Positions 49,201 to 60,620 of a stretch of DNA of 64,000 nucleotides are shown here, piece by piece. Origin of the DNA: Kingdonia uniflora (Eukaryota; Streptophyta; Magnoliopsida; Ranunculales; Circaeasteraceae); contig JACGCM010002624.1 in NCBI GenBank assembly GCA_014058105.1, forward strand, positions 682,001-746,000. Reading direction: 5' to 3'. The stretch's first letter is position 1. The number at the start of each line of letters is the position of its first letter. The translations under genes were made by a program, and so were the position numbers. The notes beneath the pieces were generated by a model. The model saw nothing but the letters and a program-made list of their open reading frames with translations, did not search any database and was not told the origin of the DNA.

Positions 49201-50328
49201 TTCTAAGTTTCTACTTCATAAACCTTGTTTTCTTTTGTTATTTTGTGCGAAACACACGTAATGACATGATTAGACTGGTCAAATCATGTATTCATAAGCA
49301 AATTTTTTTCTTAATCATAGTACTTAATTGAGGAAAACATGAAAGATTTTGGTTTTATTGTAGAAAACCATAGCAATTACTTATCCAGAAACATGGCTTA
49401 GCTCAAAGACTTATATATGTAGATTAAGTGACCCCATTTATGCACGTGCTCGCGTCTTATTGACTCAGACGGCGGGTGATTAATCAAGAATAAAACTACA
49501 CTAAACCATTGTTTAGTCTTTACAACTGCAATCTTTTCCACTTCACTGAATGCATCAGTGCTAAGTGAGAGTGCAAGCCTACATATGAATCTCATTCCAA
49601 ATGTGATCCTACCCGATTGTGGAATTATTATCAGACACCCAACACATGCATGAAAGAGTAGGGCATGACAACCCTGAAAAGGCCAGGCCAGGCCGTGAAC
49701 GATTAGGTTTAAGTACCAACCAAATATCTTCTACTTCACCCTTTTTCGTGCGCGTTCGAGCCTACAAATAATAATGCATGAACACACTAATTAAACTTGA
49801 TTGAGATTCATGAAAGGGATAAGGGAACACCTTCCCCATCTTTTCCACTTTTCTTAATGACACATTGCTCTCTACAAATTGAACTTTCCTTCTTTCTTCG
49901 ACTTTGGGGTCCCCTACCAAAATGACCTCACTTGCGTCCTTAACTTACAAAGAAGGATGTGGCCGGTCATACTTATGGTCTGGTTGACCGGGAACATCAA
50001 CCCTTATATTTTGCCGACCGACACGTGTCTAATGGGGACTACCTCTGCTAGTCTGTTACATAAGCATCTACCGGGTGAGAGGTACTTGACCTTCTCGCAC
50101 ATGTGCAAGTGGGTCCCGTAGGTGAGAAGATTTTGCAGACTGTCAACCAGCAGAGGTGAGATAACTACAACGAACCGAAGTCTGTTGTTTTTTTGCACTC
50201 TGAGATCTCATCATTGAAATGCTACATTTTCAAGCGTGCACTACCATTACTTTCCTTATTTATCCCTTTTTTTTTCTTTTACCAAAATACAAATGTTAAT
50301 ACGTGATTTCAGTCCTCGACTCTGATAC

Positions 50329-50979
50329 TGTAAGGGCTTATTTCTAATCCTCGTATTGAGTCTGATATTCGAGCTCACATAGTTCGAATAAACACACTGA
50401 TAACCAACCAATGATTGAGGGCAAGCAGATTGCAATACAGACTTCCTCATATACAGTTCAGGGATATTGAAGCATCCAGTAACATCGCACTGCAGAAGAT
50501 ACTCAGATATCCATCAACAGTTCGTATACATACGGACATCGTTAGAGATCGTATCTTTACCAACAGTCTGAAGTTACAGCTAAGGTCATCAAGAGATCCG
50601 TTATAAGATCAACAATTATCAGATAGCAAGACGTTACAAAAGACTCATCAAACTCATATATTGTAACGTTCCTCATTAAAGCAATAACGCTTATATTATA
50701 AGACCTATAAATAGGACCAGAGAGCTATAGATTTAAGAGTGTTTCTCTGACACATCTTTTGAGAGACCTTTTCTAACATCTCTCTCTCGCTTTGTAATAG
50801 CTATCAATCTATAAACATCTCCCTCTTTCTAAAATCCTTAGGAGAGGTCGTATTTTTAACCCATTCAAGGGTTTTTCCACGCTAAATCTTGTGTTAGTTA
50901 CTTTCAGTTATTAGTTAACATTCTATATTTCAAAGGTGTAAGGCATTATCTTCGTCCAATACGAAAATAGGTTATTACA
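50329..50979 (+). mobile_element. Solo-LTR-like element X, copy 2 (inverted, 651 bp)
   Basis: Starts TGTAAGGGC and ends GTTATTACA, flanked by a perfect GATAC duplication (50324-50328 and 50980-50984). In reverse complement it aligns with X copies 1 and 3 through ttgtaacgttc, gacctataaataggacc and tttttaacc blocks. The plus strand has CTATAAATAG as a TATA-like box followed by a plausible leader. It is longer than the other copies because of extra sequence before the TATA region. Confidence 0.88.
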
Positions 50980-50984
50980 GATAC

Positions 50985-52189
50985 CATTTGTAGTTATCTT
51001 CCTCTTCATGTTGTTATTGTAATTGACTTCTCTGAAGCATAATTATTAATTAATATGGTGTAATATTATTTCTTTGGAAATAGAGATATCCATAATGTTT
51101 TCGAGATTGAAATAAAATAAATTATCACAATGGTCTTTTGTAATGGGAAAGAGTGGAGGGATGGGGCACGTGAGTGACATGCTAAGACCAATGTGGAAGG
51201 AAAAAAAAAAAAAACATGCCGGAAATAAAAAATAAACACCACCCCTTATTGATCTGTTCTATAGATAAATCCGCGAATATGGTATGTTCTCAGACATGAT
51301 GATTAAGATTATATCATTCCAAAGATTTCATCTCTACGTGAGGTTCAAATCATAATATACGATAAGATAAAATTTGATTCTCTGTATTGCAACCAGTGAA
51401 CTCTATCAGTTGTTGCCTGAGAAGAGGTAAAAATTTGATATCTTCTTACCCCTGATCTAAAAACAAACATGGCCTTAAATACCACCGTTTAGAGATATCT
51501 ACATAATTAAAATAAAATAAAATAATAATAATCATATTATTGGCATGTCTACATCTAAGAATTTGGTCAATAGGACTAAAAATATAAAGTTTATCCCTAG
51601 ATATGACCATAAAAAAATAAATAAAAAAGACAAAAATGTCGACATTAAATATTAAATATAGCCTATAGTAATTAAGAAAAATAAAACATTGAAATTATTG
51701 TTTTAGTCCTTTGGTCCAAATAGAATAGCACAAAGGACACAATAATAGTAATAGTAGTAATGAGTCATGTACTAATCCCTAATCCCTACTCACTGTTGTA
51801 CAGTAGCAACTGCAGTAAATAACAATAGAGCAGCTTTTGAAGACCATCATCTCCAGCAGTTCCCACTCTCTCTAGATGTTTACAGCTATGAAAATGTCAG
51901 ATTTCTCCTCAAATTAATTAAAATAATCCAATGGATCATGTTGTAGCTTCTGACGTCTGCATCGGGAACGTGCCTCTTTATTTCCATTTTTTAATTTGTA
52001 TTATTATTAATTATTTCATTGTAAAAAATCAAAACAATTGAAACAATGGGCAAAAATTTGCTCTTCCCCTCATTATTTGAGTCAAAATCGCATTTGCCCC
52101 TAAATGTTGGCTTAAACCCAACTTGACTCGTCAAAATTGTGTGAACACTGGGTTGTGAGTATTGTCTCGTACAAAATATGACATTTAAT
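50985..52189. other. Gene-free stretch
   Basis: AT-rich sequence with poly-A runs (51201-51214) and aataataat words. No coding, TIR or LTR features seen. Confidence 0.5.
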
Positions 52190-53081
52190 GGCGTGTTTAG
52201 TTCGTGGAAAACGGCTGAAATGACGAACTTGTTTTCCATGTGGTTTGTGGAAAATGACAGAAGTGACGAACTTGTTTTCTATGAAATCTATTTTCCGCCG
52301 TTTGGTTCAAAATGGAAAACAAAAGGTGTAAGGTAGAAAATGGGGTTTCCATGGTTCTTAAAAACTTAATAAATGATAGAAAATCATACTTTTTCTTTCA
52401 AATGAGATTATTCGGTTTCGGTTTCACCATGGAGTATCGGAGTCGCCAATTTTGTTATTCTATACTTAAAAAAATAAATAAAAATATGACGATAAAGATT
52501 TCATTTCTCTCTCTCATGCAACAACGAAAAACAGTTTCTCTATTTGTGTCACGTTGTAGGGTGGGCTTGTTAATTTGTGTCACGTCATAGGGTGGGGTAG
52601 TGTGAAATTATCTCAACCTCCACCAAAAGATCTCAATTGTCTTATAAGTTTATGAAGTAATTTTACGAGAGTTTATATCCACTTTTAACTGAAAAATAAC
52701 ACTTCATTTTTTTGTAATTTAAAAATCTTGTTTATCTCTCTCTCATACAACAACGAAAAACGTTTGCTCTATTTGTGGCACACTGTAGGGTGAACATGTT
52801 AATTTGTGTCACGTTATAGGGTTGGGTCGTGTGAAATTATCTCAACCTCCACCAAAGAATTTCGATTGTCTTTATAAGTTTATAAAGTGACTTTACGAAA
52901 GTTAATATCCACTTTTAACTGAAAAAACAACATTTATTTGCAATTTAAAGTTATTTTTCTGACAAATTTCCATCATTTTCCATTCCGTTCATGAAAAATA
53001 TGTTTTCCTCCAGTAGAAATCCAGATTTAATAGAAAACCAGTTCACAATTTCTACCATTTTCCACGAACCAAACTGTTCCC
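52190..53081. mobile_element. Non-autonomous TIR element upstream of the DVL gene
   Basis: The left end ggcgtgtttagttcgtggaa is the inverse of the right end, which reads gggaacagtttggttcgtgg in reverse complement. The left end is partly repeated inside (tttgtggaaaatgacag). The interior is mostly a direct duplication of about 225 bp (copies from 52507 and 52736) sharing gtgtgaaattatctcaacc and atatccacttttaactgaaa. No transposase. Target duplication unclear, so the superfamily is unassigned. Confidence 0.6.
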
Positions 53082-53245
53082 AAAGATCTCTTTGGGTACG
53101 TACGAGGATTAAACCTCCATTTCGTTAAGCCATTTTAGGGGGTAAAGTTTAGTTTACGCCAACACTAGGAGAGGAGCAAGGGTAAATTAACACAAAATGG
53201 TGGGCCCTTTTTTAGCCCAGGTGGGTATCAGTGCAACCCACCCGC

Positions 53246-53253
53246 TATAAATA
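53246..53253 (+). promoter_or_regulatory. TATA box of the DVL/RTFL gene
   Basis: TATAAATA, 81 nt upstream of the ATG at 53327. Its position shows that the longer open frame beginning at 53231 is not the protein start. Confidence 0.75.
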
Positions 53254-53326
53254 CCTACTCTTTCCTCAGTACTCAAACAACTCTCAAACAACTCAAGGTA
53301 AAGGTCTCTTCTTCACATTGATTTCA

Positions 53327-53635
53327 ATGGCTAATACTACTAGTGTTATTAGTACAACTTCAAGTGAACCACAGATCTTGATGGATGAGAAATGGAGATT
53401 ATCGAAGAAGGAAGGATTAAGTAGGAGTCGATCATGTACTTCTACATCATCAACATCTGCATCTCTCATGAGAAACTCTTCTACAGCAACAAAGACAACA
53501 ACAACAACACCACTAAAGAGATGCGCTTTCACAAGAAAGTGTGCAAGTTTGGTGAAAGAACAAAGAGCAAGGTTTTACATCATGAGAAGATGTGTTACTA
53601 TGCTCGTTTGTTGGCGTGATTACGGAGATGCTTAA
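53327..53635 (+). CDS. DVL/RTFL small polypeptide
   Basis: Intronless, 102 residues. DEVIL/ROTUNDIFOLIA4-like peptides act at the plasma membrane and limit cell proliferation along organ axes, shaping leaves and fruit. The family's RTF domain is at the C-terminus, about residues 66-98: KRCAFTRKCASLVKEQRARF followed by YIMRRCVTMLVCW, ending RDYGDA. The N-terminal two thirds is Ser/Thr-rich and low complexity, as is common in longer family members. The start is the Met giving MANTTSVISTT, just downstream of a TATA box. Family members are numerous, so I give no number. A TIR element ends about 165 bp upstream of the TATA box. Confidence 0.93.
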   Translation: MANTTSVISTTSSEPQILMDEKWRLSKKEGLSRSRSCTSTSSTSASLMRNSSTATKTTTTTPLKRCAFTRKCASLVKEQRARFYIMRRCVTMLVCWRDYGDA

Positions 53636-54345
53636 AACCCATCTCTCTTACACAGTTCTCTCTGCGAGATGGGTTTATGCGTCCAAGAAGAACTGGGGTT
53701 GGGTTGTGGTGATGATGATACTTGTACAGGGCTATGATGTTATTAATATGTAATTTTTGATACTATTATCATCAAATGAGAGAAAGAATCCACTTTTTTA
53801 ATCATGTGTTGTTCATATATTGCTTCGTTTAATTTGGGGGTTTTTGTTTCTCTGTGAATTGATTCAATCAATTTCTGGGTTTTGTGGTTCTCGTTGTTTG
53901 AGTTGATGGGTCACTCTCTGATTTTGAGATTCGATTTCCGCCATTAAAGTTACTGTGTTAGGTTCTGCTTGGCTGACATTTTTGGGATTATTTAATTCTG
54001 AGAAAGTTATTATTATTGTTTTGGTGATTTTAATAATTGATTATTAAAAAAATGTTTATTATTGGTACTTGTGGGATTGAAATCAACGTGGTTTTCGGAG
54101 TAATAAAAACCTCCATCACTCTCCAATTAAATAATTTAATTTATTATTTTTAATAATTTGATAAATTTAAAGCTACCACTTGCAATCTCTGTCACTTCTA
54201 TAGCTGGAGAATTAACTAGAGTCAGATTGTGAGGTCAGTGACTTTTGTATGACCAAAATACCCTTCGACTTGATTTAGATAAAAATGAGGAATTTAGGAT
54301 ATAATCATGTCAAAAGCTTTATTTTAGAATGTACTTGTGGAAAAG

Positions 54346-54377
<32 letters not shown>

Positions 54378-54747
54378 ATCTATCGCGAAATAATAATATT
54401 CCTTAGGACATATTTTTCCAGCCAAAATTTTGGGTAATGAGGTTCAATGCAAACATGAAGCAAACACAAAGCAATTTGCATTTATAACTGCTTCAATGTG
54501 TTTGGTTCGATTTGCAATTATAATGTGGTGCCTTCAAAATATTTGCACGCATTTGGTTCACTTTTGCAAATCAAACAACTTGTATTTTCATGCAAAAACT
54601 TATTTTTTTGCTTGCACTGAATTTCTACTTGGGAGGAAAAAATAGGTGGAAAATAATAACCTTTTAAGGGATTAAAAAAAAAATGTTATTATCATTTGCA
54701 TTTGGATAGTAATGTATCTAACTTTATTGAATCTTTTAAGGGATAAA
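53636..54747. other. 3' flank of the DVL gene
   Basis: Probable 3' UTR to about 53800. A (TA)n run lies at 54347-54375. Nothing else recognised. Confidence 0.5.
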
Positions 54748-55200
54748 AAAAAATTGTTATCAATCTAAAATTAGTTGGATTAGTCTCACCATCTTCATGT
54801 CTAAAATCTAATTAAATAAATCAAGCAAAACATAAACAAGTGTAAAACGCGCAGAGAGAGAGAGTCTTATTTGAAGATTTAACAACCCCAGAAAGGAAGA
54901 TGAAGACTAGCTAAAAGACCATGGGGTGAGCTACTATTTAATTTTTTTTTCAACTTCGAAAAGAAGATGGGTGAGCTAATAATAAACTAGAGAAATAAAA
55001 ATGGGGTGAGCAAATTGAAGAATGGGGTGTGTTTAAAATTTCTCATGAAACATATGTTGCTATATGACAAAATTAACCTTCTTTGCTATTATATAGTTAC
55101 AACTAGTACTACTCGTGGTTCGCCACGACGATTACGTCGACGCGCCTTCGGCGCTACATAATTATCCATTAACGCGTCTTTGGCGCTAAGAAACCCATAC

Positions 55201-55718
55201 TTAAATGGCCTAATTTCGAGATTCAGACTTAGCCTTTACACCAGATGTGTTTAGATCACTCAAAGACAGTAAACAATAATCAACAAGATAAGTTAGCGTA
55301 GAAAATATTTGAATATGTTAAAAACCACGACATCTCTTTAGGATTTTGAGAAAGAGAAGATGATCTTATTGAGTGCAAGCTTATTACAATGAGTGCTCTG
55401 AGTATGTGAAATTTTTGGAGTAAGGATTATTCTGCGCAGAATTTCTTGTCTCTAATATGTAGTTCTCTAGTCCTATTTATAGGTCTTATAATATGACCGT
55501 TTTATGACCACTATTTACTTTAATAACGAACGTTACAATATATAGTTTTGATGAGTCTTCATAATGATTGTGTAACGGCTTGAGTAACTCTTTTTTCCTT
55601 GTGCTGCTCCATAATGTGTTATCCATAAATGTGCCACGTGCTCTGTTGATGAGGTCGAGTAGTCGTATGATAGTCGAAGATGAAGCTTGAGTCCGAGTTG
55701 CGGAATAAGCTCCTTACA
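55201..55718 (-). mobile_element. Solo-LTR-like element X, copy 3 (518 bp, intact)
   Basis: Flanked by a perfect CATAC duplication (55196-55200 and 55719-55723). The tandem sister unit reads aacccatacagacataat at 57651-57668, with a single CATAC, which is the empty site. Starts TTAAATGGCC (first bases mutated from TG) and ends CTCCTTACA. Confidence 0.92.
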
Positions 55719-56166
55719 CATACGGACATAATAATCCAAAAAAGTGTTTAGATAATCATACGGAAAATAATTAAACAAAGTAATGTATGATTTACCTAAC
55801 ATTCAATAGTTTGTATGAAGATACATGGATTTTGAGATATAATAAATTTTGGAAGGAGTTTAGTATGGCACTACAGAGTTTTTCCAATCGTCGCGCCTTC
55901 GGCGCTACAAAATTTTTACACCAACGTCACCTCTAAAACTCGTGTTTTCAACGCAATATCTATATTATACATATATGACACACCAAAGCGTATAAGTTTG
56001 GCACTAACTACAAATTTAAGAAGGCAAGCATTCAACATTACAATAAAACAGTTCAACTTGGTTGTCATTTTTCTTCACCATACAAATCAATAAATATAAT
56101 AAGATGTCCACAAACAAAAGACATTAATTTCAGCTAATCTAAAAAAATCCATTCTAATATGAATAA

Positions 56167-56661
56167 TTAACTCCAATACAATTTACTTATAATTGCAGTT
56201 TCATCACAAAGCTGTGTCTTTTCATGCCCCTTAAATATGTAACTATGAAGATACTTAATAGCTTCAGCACCTGAATAAACTCCATCATTTAGATGATTAG
56301 GTTGAACGCGAGCTTCAAGACCCTTTCTGTTACATTTGTCGTCGTTTTTTGGCTTCAGCGACGAGTTCGTCATGGGTGTAATTAGAACCTAAGTATAATT
56401 TATACCAAAATATAATGGACGTTAGTGTCATGCATGTAGATAATTTTGTATCACTGTGAGTGTTTATTCGAGTTCACCAAAAACCAATTTTATACTACTA
56501 TGGAACATAATGCATAACTGCTTTAAAGTCTAGAAAAAACCCCAGAAGTTTCACTATCAAGCTAAGTACATTGACTAATAATGTAAGGTGACTTACCTTA
56601 GTAACATCCGTTATTAAGAGTAATTGCTTCAATCCTTTGATGGTATAGTGAAAGGAACTTA
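56167..56661 (-). pseudogene. Two-exon reading frame in Helitron-like module 1
   Basis: Exon a, 56597-56661 (acceptor TTTACAG, donor GTAAGT), encodes SSFHYTIKGLKQLLLITDVT plus K. Exon b, 56167-56388 (acceptor ACTTAG), continues in phase with VLITPMTNSSLKPKNDDKCN and includes EAIKYLHSYIFKGHEKTQL before the stop. That last motif recalls the KYLYKYIYKGHD-type segment of plant Helitron Rep/helicase proteins, which would fit the Helitron-type end on the same strand. The match is short and from memory, so the assignment is tentative. The protein start was not found. Confidence 0.4.
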
Positions 56662-57222
56662 CTGTAAATTCAATGAAACTTCCATTATTAAGAGTATAAA
56701 GAATCATTAGAAGCAATTAAACATTGTTAGAATATATCTTGCTGCTCCAATTTATTATGACAATTAAACATATTATGGTTTTCAAGCAATTTAGCATATA
56801 ATAATTCATCCTGTCAGCTAGCAATCTAGATTTTATGACTTCTGAATATTGCTCTATAATGAATGTCTATTATGTCTTATTATCATTGTGTATATGATTG
56901 AACCAAGACCTTTTTTTTTTCATGATTTAGTTAACCATGTTGATCATTGAATTGATATTGGTATGATACAACTATGAAATGGGTACGATACAACTATTTA
57001 GATTGGACATATATAGTTACAACTATGAGATGGGTATGATACAACTATTTAGATTAGACATATATAGTTGAAGGAGCATTTTATAGTTGTATGTATAGAT
57101 TAGTCAAATGTTAATTGTTGAAAGAGACAACTTTGAAATTGTGAAGACATATATAGTTGCATTATGTTTATGTCCATCTTTATTGTCATAACACCAACAA
57201 CAAAGTATAACAGCAAGTATAA

Positions 57223-59104
57223 TTTTTTTTTCTTATCAATCTCCAATTAGTTGGATTAGTCTCATCTTCTCCATGTCTAAAATCTAATTAAATAAACTAA
57301 GCAAAACATAAGCAAGTGCAAAACGTGCAGAGAGAGGGTCTTATTTGAAGATTTAACAACCCTAGAAAGGAGGAGGAAGACTAGCTAAAAGACCATGGGG
57401 TGAGCTACTCTATAATTTTTTTCTCAACTTCGAAAAAAAGATGGAGTGAGCTAATAATAAACTAGAGAAATAAAAATGGGGTGAGGTTAAATTGGGATGA
57501 GCAAATTGAAGAATGGGGTGTATTTAAAAATTTCATGAAAACATATGTTGCCATATGACAAAATTAGCCTTATTTGCTATTATATAATTACAACTAATAC
57601 TACCCGTGGCTCGCCACGACGATTACGTCGACGCGCCTTTGGCTCTAAGAAACCCATACAGACATAATAATTCAAAAATGTGTTCAGATAATCATACGGA
57701 AAATAATTAAACAAAGTAATGTATGATTTACCACACATCCAATAGTTTGTATGGAGATACATGAATTTCAAGATATAATAAATTTTGGAGGGAGTTTAGT
57801 ATGACGCTACAGAGTTTTTCTAATCGTCGCACCTTCGGCGCTAAATTTTTTTTTACACCAACGTCGCCTCTAAAACTCGTGTTTTCAACCCAATATTTAT
57901 ATTATATATATATGACACACCAAAGCGTATAAGTTCAACACTAACTACAAATTTAAGAAGGCAGGCATTCAACATTACAATAAAACGGTTAAACTTGGTC
58001 GTCATTTTTCTTCACCATACAAATCGATAAATATAATAAGATGTTTACAAAGAAAAGACATTAATTCCAACCAAGCTAAGAAAAAATCCACTCTAATATA
58101 AATAATTAACTCCAACACAATTTACTTATAATTGCAGTTTCATCACAAAGTTGAGTCTTTTCATGCCCCTTAAATATGTAACTATGAAGATACTTAATAG
58201 CTTCAACACCTGAATAAAATCCATCATTTAGATGATTAGGTTGAACGCGAGCTTCAAGACCCTTTTTGTTACATTTGTCGCCGTTTTTGCGATACGGTGG
58301 CGAGTTCGTCATGGGTGTAATTAGAACCTAAGTACAATTTAGACCAAAATATAATGGACGTTAATGCCATACATGTAGATAATTTTGTATCATTGTGAGT
58401 GTTTATTCGAGTTCACCAAAGAACAATTTTATACCACTATGGAACATAATGCATAACTGCTTTAAAGTCTAGAAAAAAAACCCAGAAGTTTCAGTATCAA
58501 GCTAAGTGCATTGACTAATAATGTAATGTGACTTACCTTAGGAGCATCCGTTATTACGAGTAGTTGTTTCAATCCTTTGACGGTATAGTGAAAGGATCTT
58601 ACTGTAAATTTAACGAAACTTCCTTTATTAAGAGTATAAAGAATCATTAGAAGCAATTAAACATTGTTAGAATATATCTTGCTGCTCCAATTTATTATGA
58701 CAATTAAACATATTATGGTTTTCAAGCAATTCAACATATAATAATTCATCCTGTCAGCTAGCAATCTAGATTTAATGTCTTCTGAATATTGCTCTATAAT
58801 GTATGTCTTATTATCATTGTGTATATGATTGAACCAAGACCTTTTTTTTCATGATTTAGTTAACCATGTTGATCACTGAAATGATATTGGTATGATACAA
58901 CTATGAGATGGGTATGATACAACAACTTAGATTAGACATATATAGTTGAAGGAGCATTTTATAGTTGTATGTATAGATTACTCAAATGTCAATGATTGAA
59001 AGAGACAACTTTGAAATTGTGAAGGCATAGTTGCATAGTTGCATTATGCTTATGTCCATCTTTATTGTCATAACACCAGAAACAAAGTATAACAACAAGT
59101 ATAA
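57223..59104 (-). mobile_element. Helitron-like module, tandem copy 2
   Basis: Second tandem unit, 1882 bp, about 90 percent alike by eye. The 3' end hairpin is CGTGG-CTCG-CCACG (about 57605-57618), but the terminal CTAG has become TTAG. It lacks the X insertion. Both units end in caacaacaaagtataacagc-like AT-rich sequence. Confidence 0.6.
58106..58601 (-). pseudogene. Two-exon reading frame in Helitron-like module 2
   Basis: Exons 58537-58601 and 58106-58327 have exactly the same lengths (65 and 222 nt), splice sites and phase as in module 1. The protein differs at scattered positions (RSFHYTVKGLKQLLVITDAP; GVEAIKYLHSYIFKGHEKTQ). No stop or frameshift separates the copies. Shared open frame after divergence hints at past selection or a young duplication. 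Confidence 0.4.
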
Positions 59105-59108
59105 ACAA

Positions 59109-59232
59109 AACCCTAAGTATATCACAAATTAGAAGAAAGCAAAATAACAAATACCATCAACAAGTATAAACAGAACCCCAAGTATATCACAAATTAGAAG
59201 AAATCAAAACAACAAGTACCAACAACAAAGTA
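59109..59232. repeat. Tandem duplication of about 62 bp
   Basis: Two copies share ccaagtatatcacaaattag and agaagaaa(g/t)caaaa with a few changes, next to the end of module 2. Confidence 0.8.
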
Positions 59233-59458
59233 TATGTTTATGGTCAGTTCTTCATTTTTTCCTTTTTTATCTTAATGGTTTTGTTTCTTTACTGCACAAG
59301 GGGATGTTTTGGAAACCCCTCTATTAGAGTTTTTATAAGAGAGGCCTGGATCGAGAGAGTGAGATTCTTTTATTTATGCCACTACACTTCCTCACCCTTC
59401 TCATGCATGTATTTTGTGAACTTTCTGATTGTGTTAGTTGTATATGTAGATTTTGTGA

Positions 59459-60008
59459 TTCATTTATTTGGTGCTTGGGAAATCTATTCTACCCCTCGAG
59501 GACCGCGCTTCATACCTTGATGATAAATGTCTTATAGGGCTTCAGAAAGAGGAGGTATAATACTTGGGAGGATTTTCTATTCTTTCAAAACTGATTGTCT
59601 TTTTGGTTTTAATTATTTTTGCTACTTCTTCTTGCTAATCTAATTAAGAGCTCCTTATATATTTTAGCAAACCCACGTTGTAAAATATTGTTCAGAATGC
59701 GGAGATGATTATAAGAATGGGACCTCGAGATTTTGCTCTGAATCGGTATACCGAAGGTGGTATATCCTTAACTTTTTTCATTTCAGTTCTAAACTTTGCC
59801 TAGGGATCTTTACTTGCTAATCGCCTATCCGTTTATATAAACATTCCAGGGTACTAGAGTCACTGGAAAGTTTTGTTCATACTGTGGGAATAAATTTGTG
59901 AAAGGCATGTTTTCTTTAGAATGTGGTCATGAGAGGGTAACTTCTCAAGGGTCCAAGCCCGATGAAACACACAACCCAAATGTGAAGCAGGTAACTTCTG
60001 AATTTTAA
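59459..60008 (+). pseudogene. Zinc-ribbon protein gene or gene fragment
   Basis: Three phase-0 exons are readable. An open frame ending at 59554 before GTATAA gives GKSILPLEDRASYLDDKCLI and continues GLQKEE; its 5' end is not found. Then 59668-59745 (acceptor TTTTAG) gives QTHVVKYCSECGDDYKNGTS and RFCSES. Last, 59850-60008 (acceptor TTCCAG) gives GTRVTGKFCSYCGNKFVKGM, SLECGHERV and a stop. The CxxC pairs YCSEC and FCSYC, spaced like a double zinc ribbon, suggest a metal-binding domain. In the middle motif FCSES the second Cys is Ser, at the splice junction. Start missing, so probably a captured fragment. Confidence 0.5.
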
Positions 60009-60582
60009 ACAGCAAGAACCAACAACAAGTTCCTACTGCTAGGGTTATAAAGAGCGCACCACTGAAGAACAACATCTTGTTTCGACTCAAATGCCATCTG
60101 GCGAGACCCATCGGAACAAATAATACGATAAATGCAGCAAAAATGTCAAATTGCACTACGCCAAACATGTCTTTCTCTCAGATTGTTGAGAACCACATTG
60201 GACTCAATTTGGGGGATAAAACATTGTTGCAAATTAGGGTTTGTTTTTCAAAGAAATTTCAATTTGGGTGAAATTAAGATTTGTAAATTAGGGGTATTAT
60301 CATGAACTCTACCAAAATTTAAACCCAAAACATTCATAACATTCATACTACAACAACAACAAGGATATAACATTCATACAAAAAAAGTATAACCAATAGC
60401 AACAACAAGTATAACCTATGGATGCTTGCATTAAACAGATCTTCATCATATCTTGCCATCTTGGAGACAGTGTTACTGCTAATTAGAGCACCTCGAGCAA
60501 AATGGCAGTAAGTGGGATCTCAAGTTAATAAAAGAAACTCAAACCTTTTAGGAGAGATGAAACCGATAGCAACAACAAACCA

Positions 60583-60620
<38 letters not shown>

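Larger units (their letters stand above)
41945..50323. other. Gene-poor 8.4 kb region
   Basis: No gene with family support. Contents: poly-T and two copies of gccaattgaattggcacaca (42130-42150 and 42191-42212); LTR-like sequence at 43320-43840 with gtctattcgaac words; a perfect 31-bp tandem duplication at 44890-44951; (ATCATG)n at 45807-45833; a 124-bp duplication at 46080-46290; a 15-bp tandem gctgtggtccttac at 46618-46648. A possible short plus-strand exon pair (frame MLLVEAMEK ending before GTATGA at 45533, and 47087-47149 before GTAAGC) is phase-compatible, but I do not recognise the product. Confidence 0.5.
54748..57222 (-). mobile_element. Helitron-like module, tandem copy 1 (contains X insertion)
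   Basis: First of two tandem units; without element X it is about 1950 bp. On the minus strand a Helitron-type 3' end is visible: hairpin CGTGG-CGAA-CCACG (55114-55127 on plus) followed by AGTAGTACTAG, ending CTAG at 55103, with T next. GC-rich words such as gcgccttcggcgc stand out in otherwise AT-rich DNA. The unit also includes sequence left of the CTAG end, so the tandem duplication copied some flank as well. Confidence 0.6.

Noticed and set aside
49879..50121. 80-codon plus-strand frame
   Set aside because: No family signature; composition like intergenic sequence next to element X copy 2.
53231..53635. Longer 134-residue reading of the DVL gene
   Set aside because: Its first residues are encoded by the TATA box region (53246-53253), so it cannot be the translated start; ATG 53327 is used.
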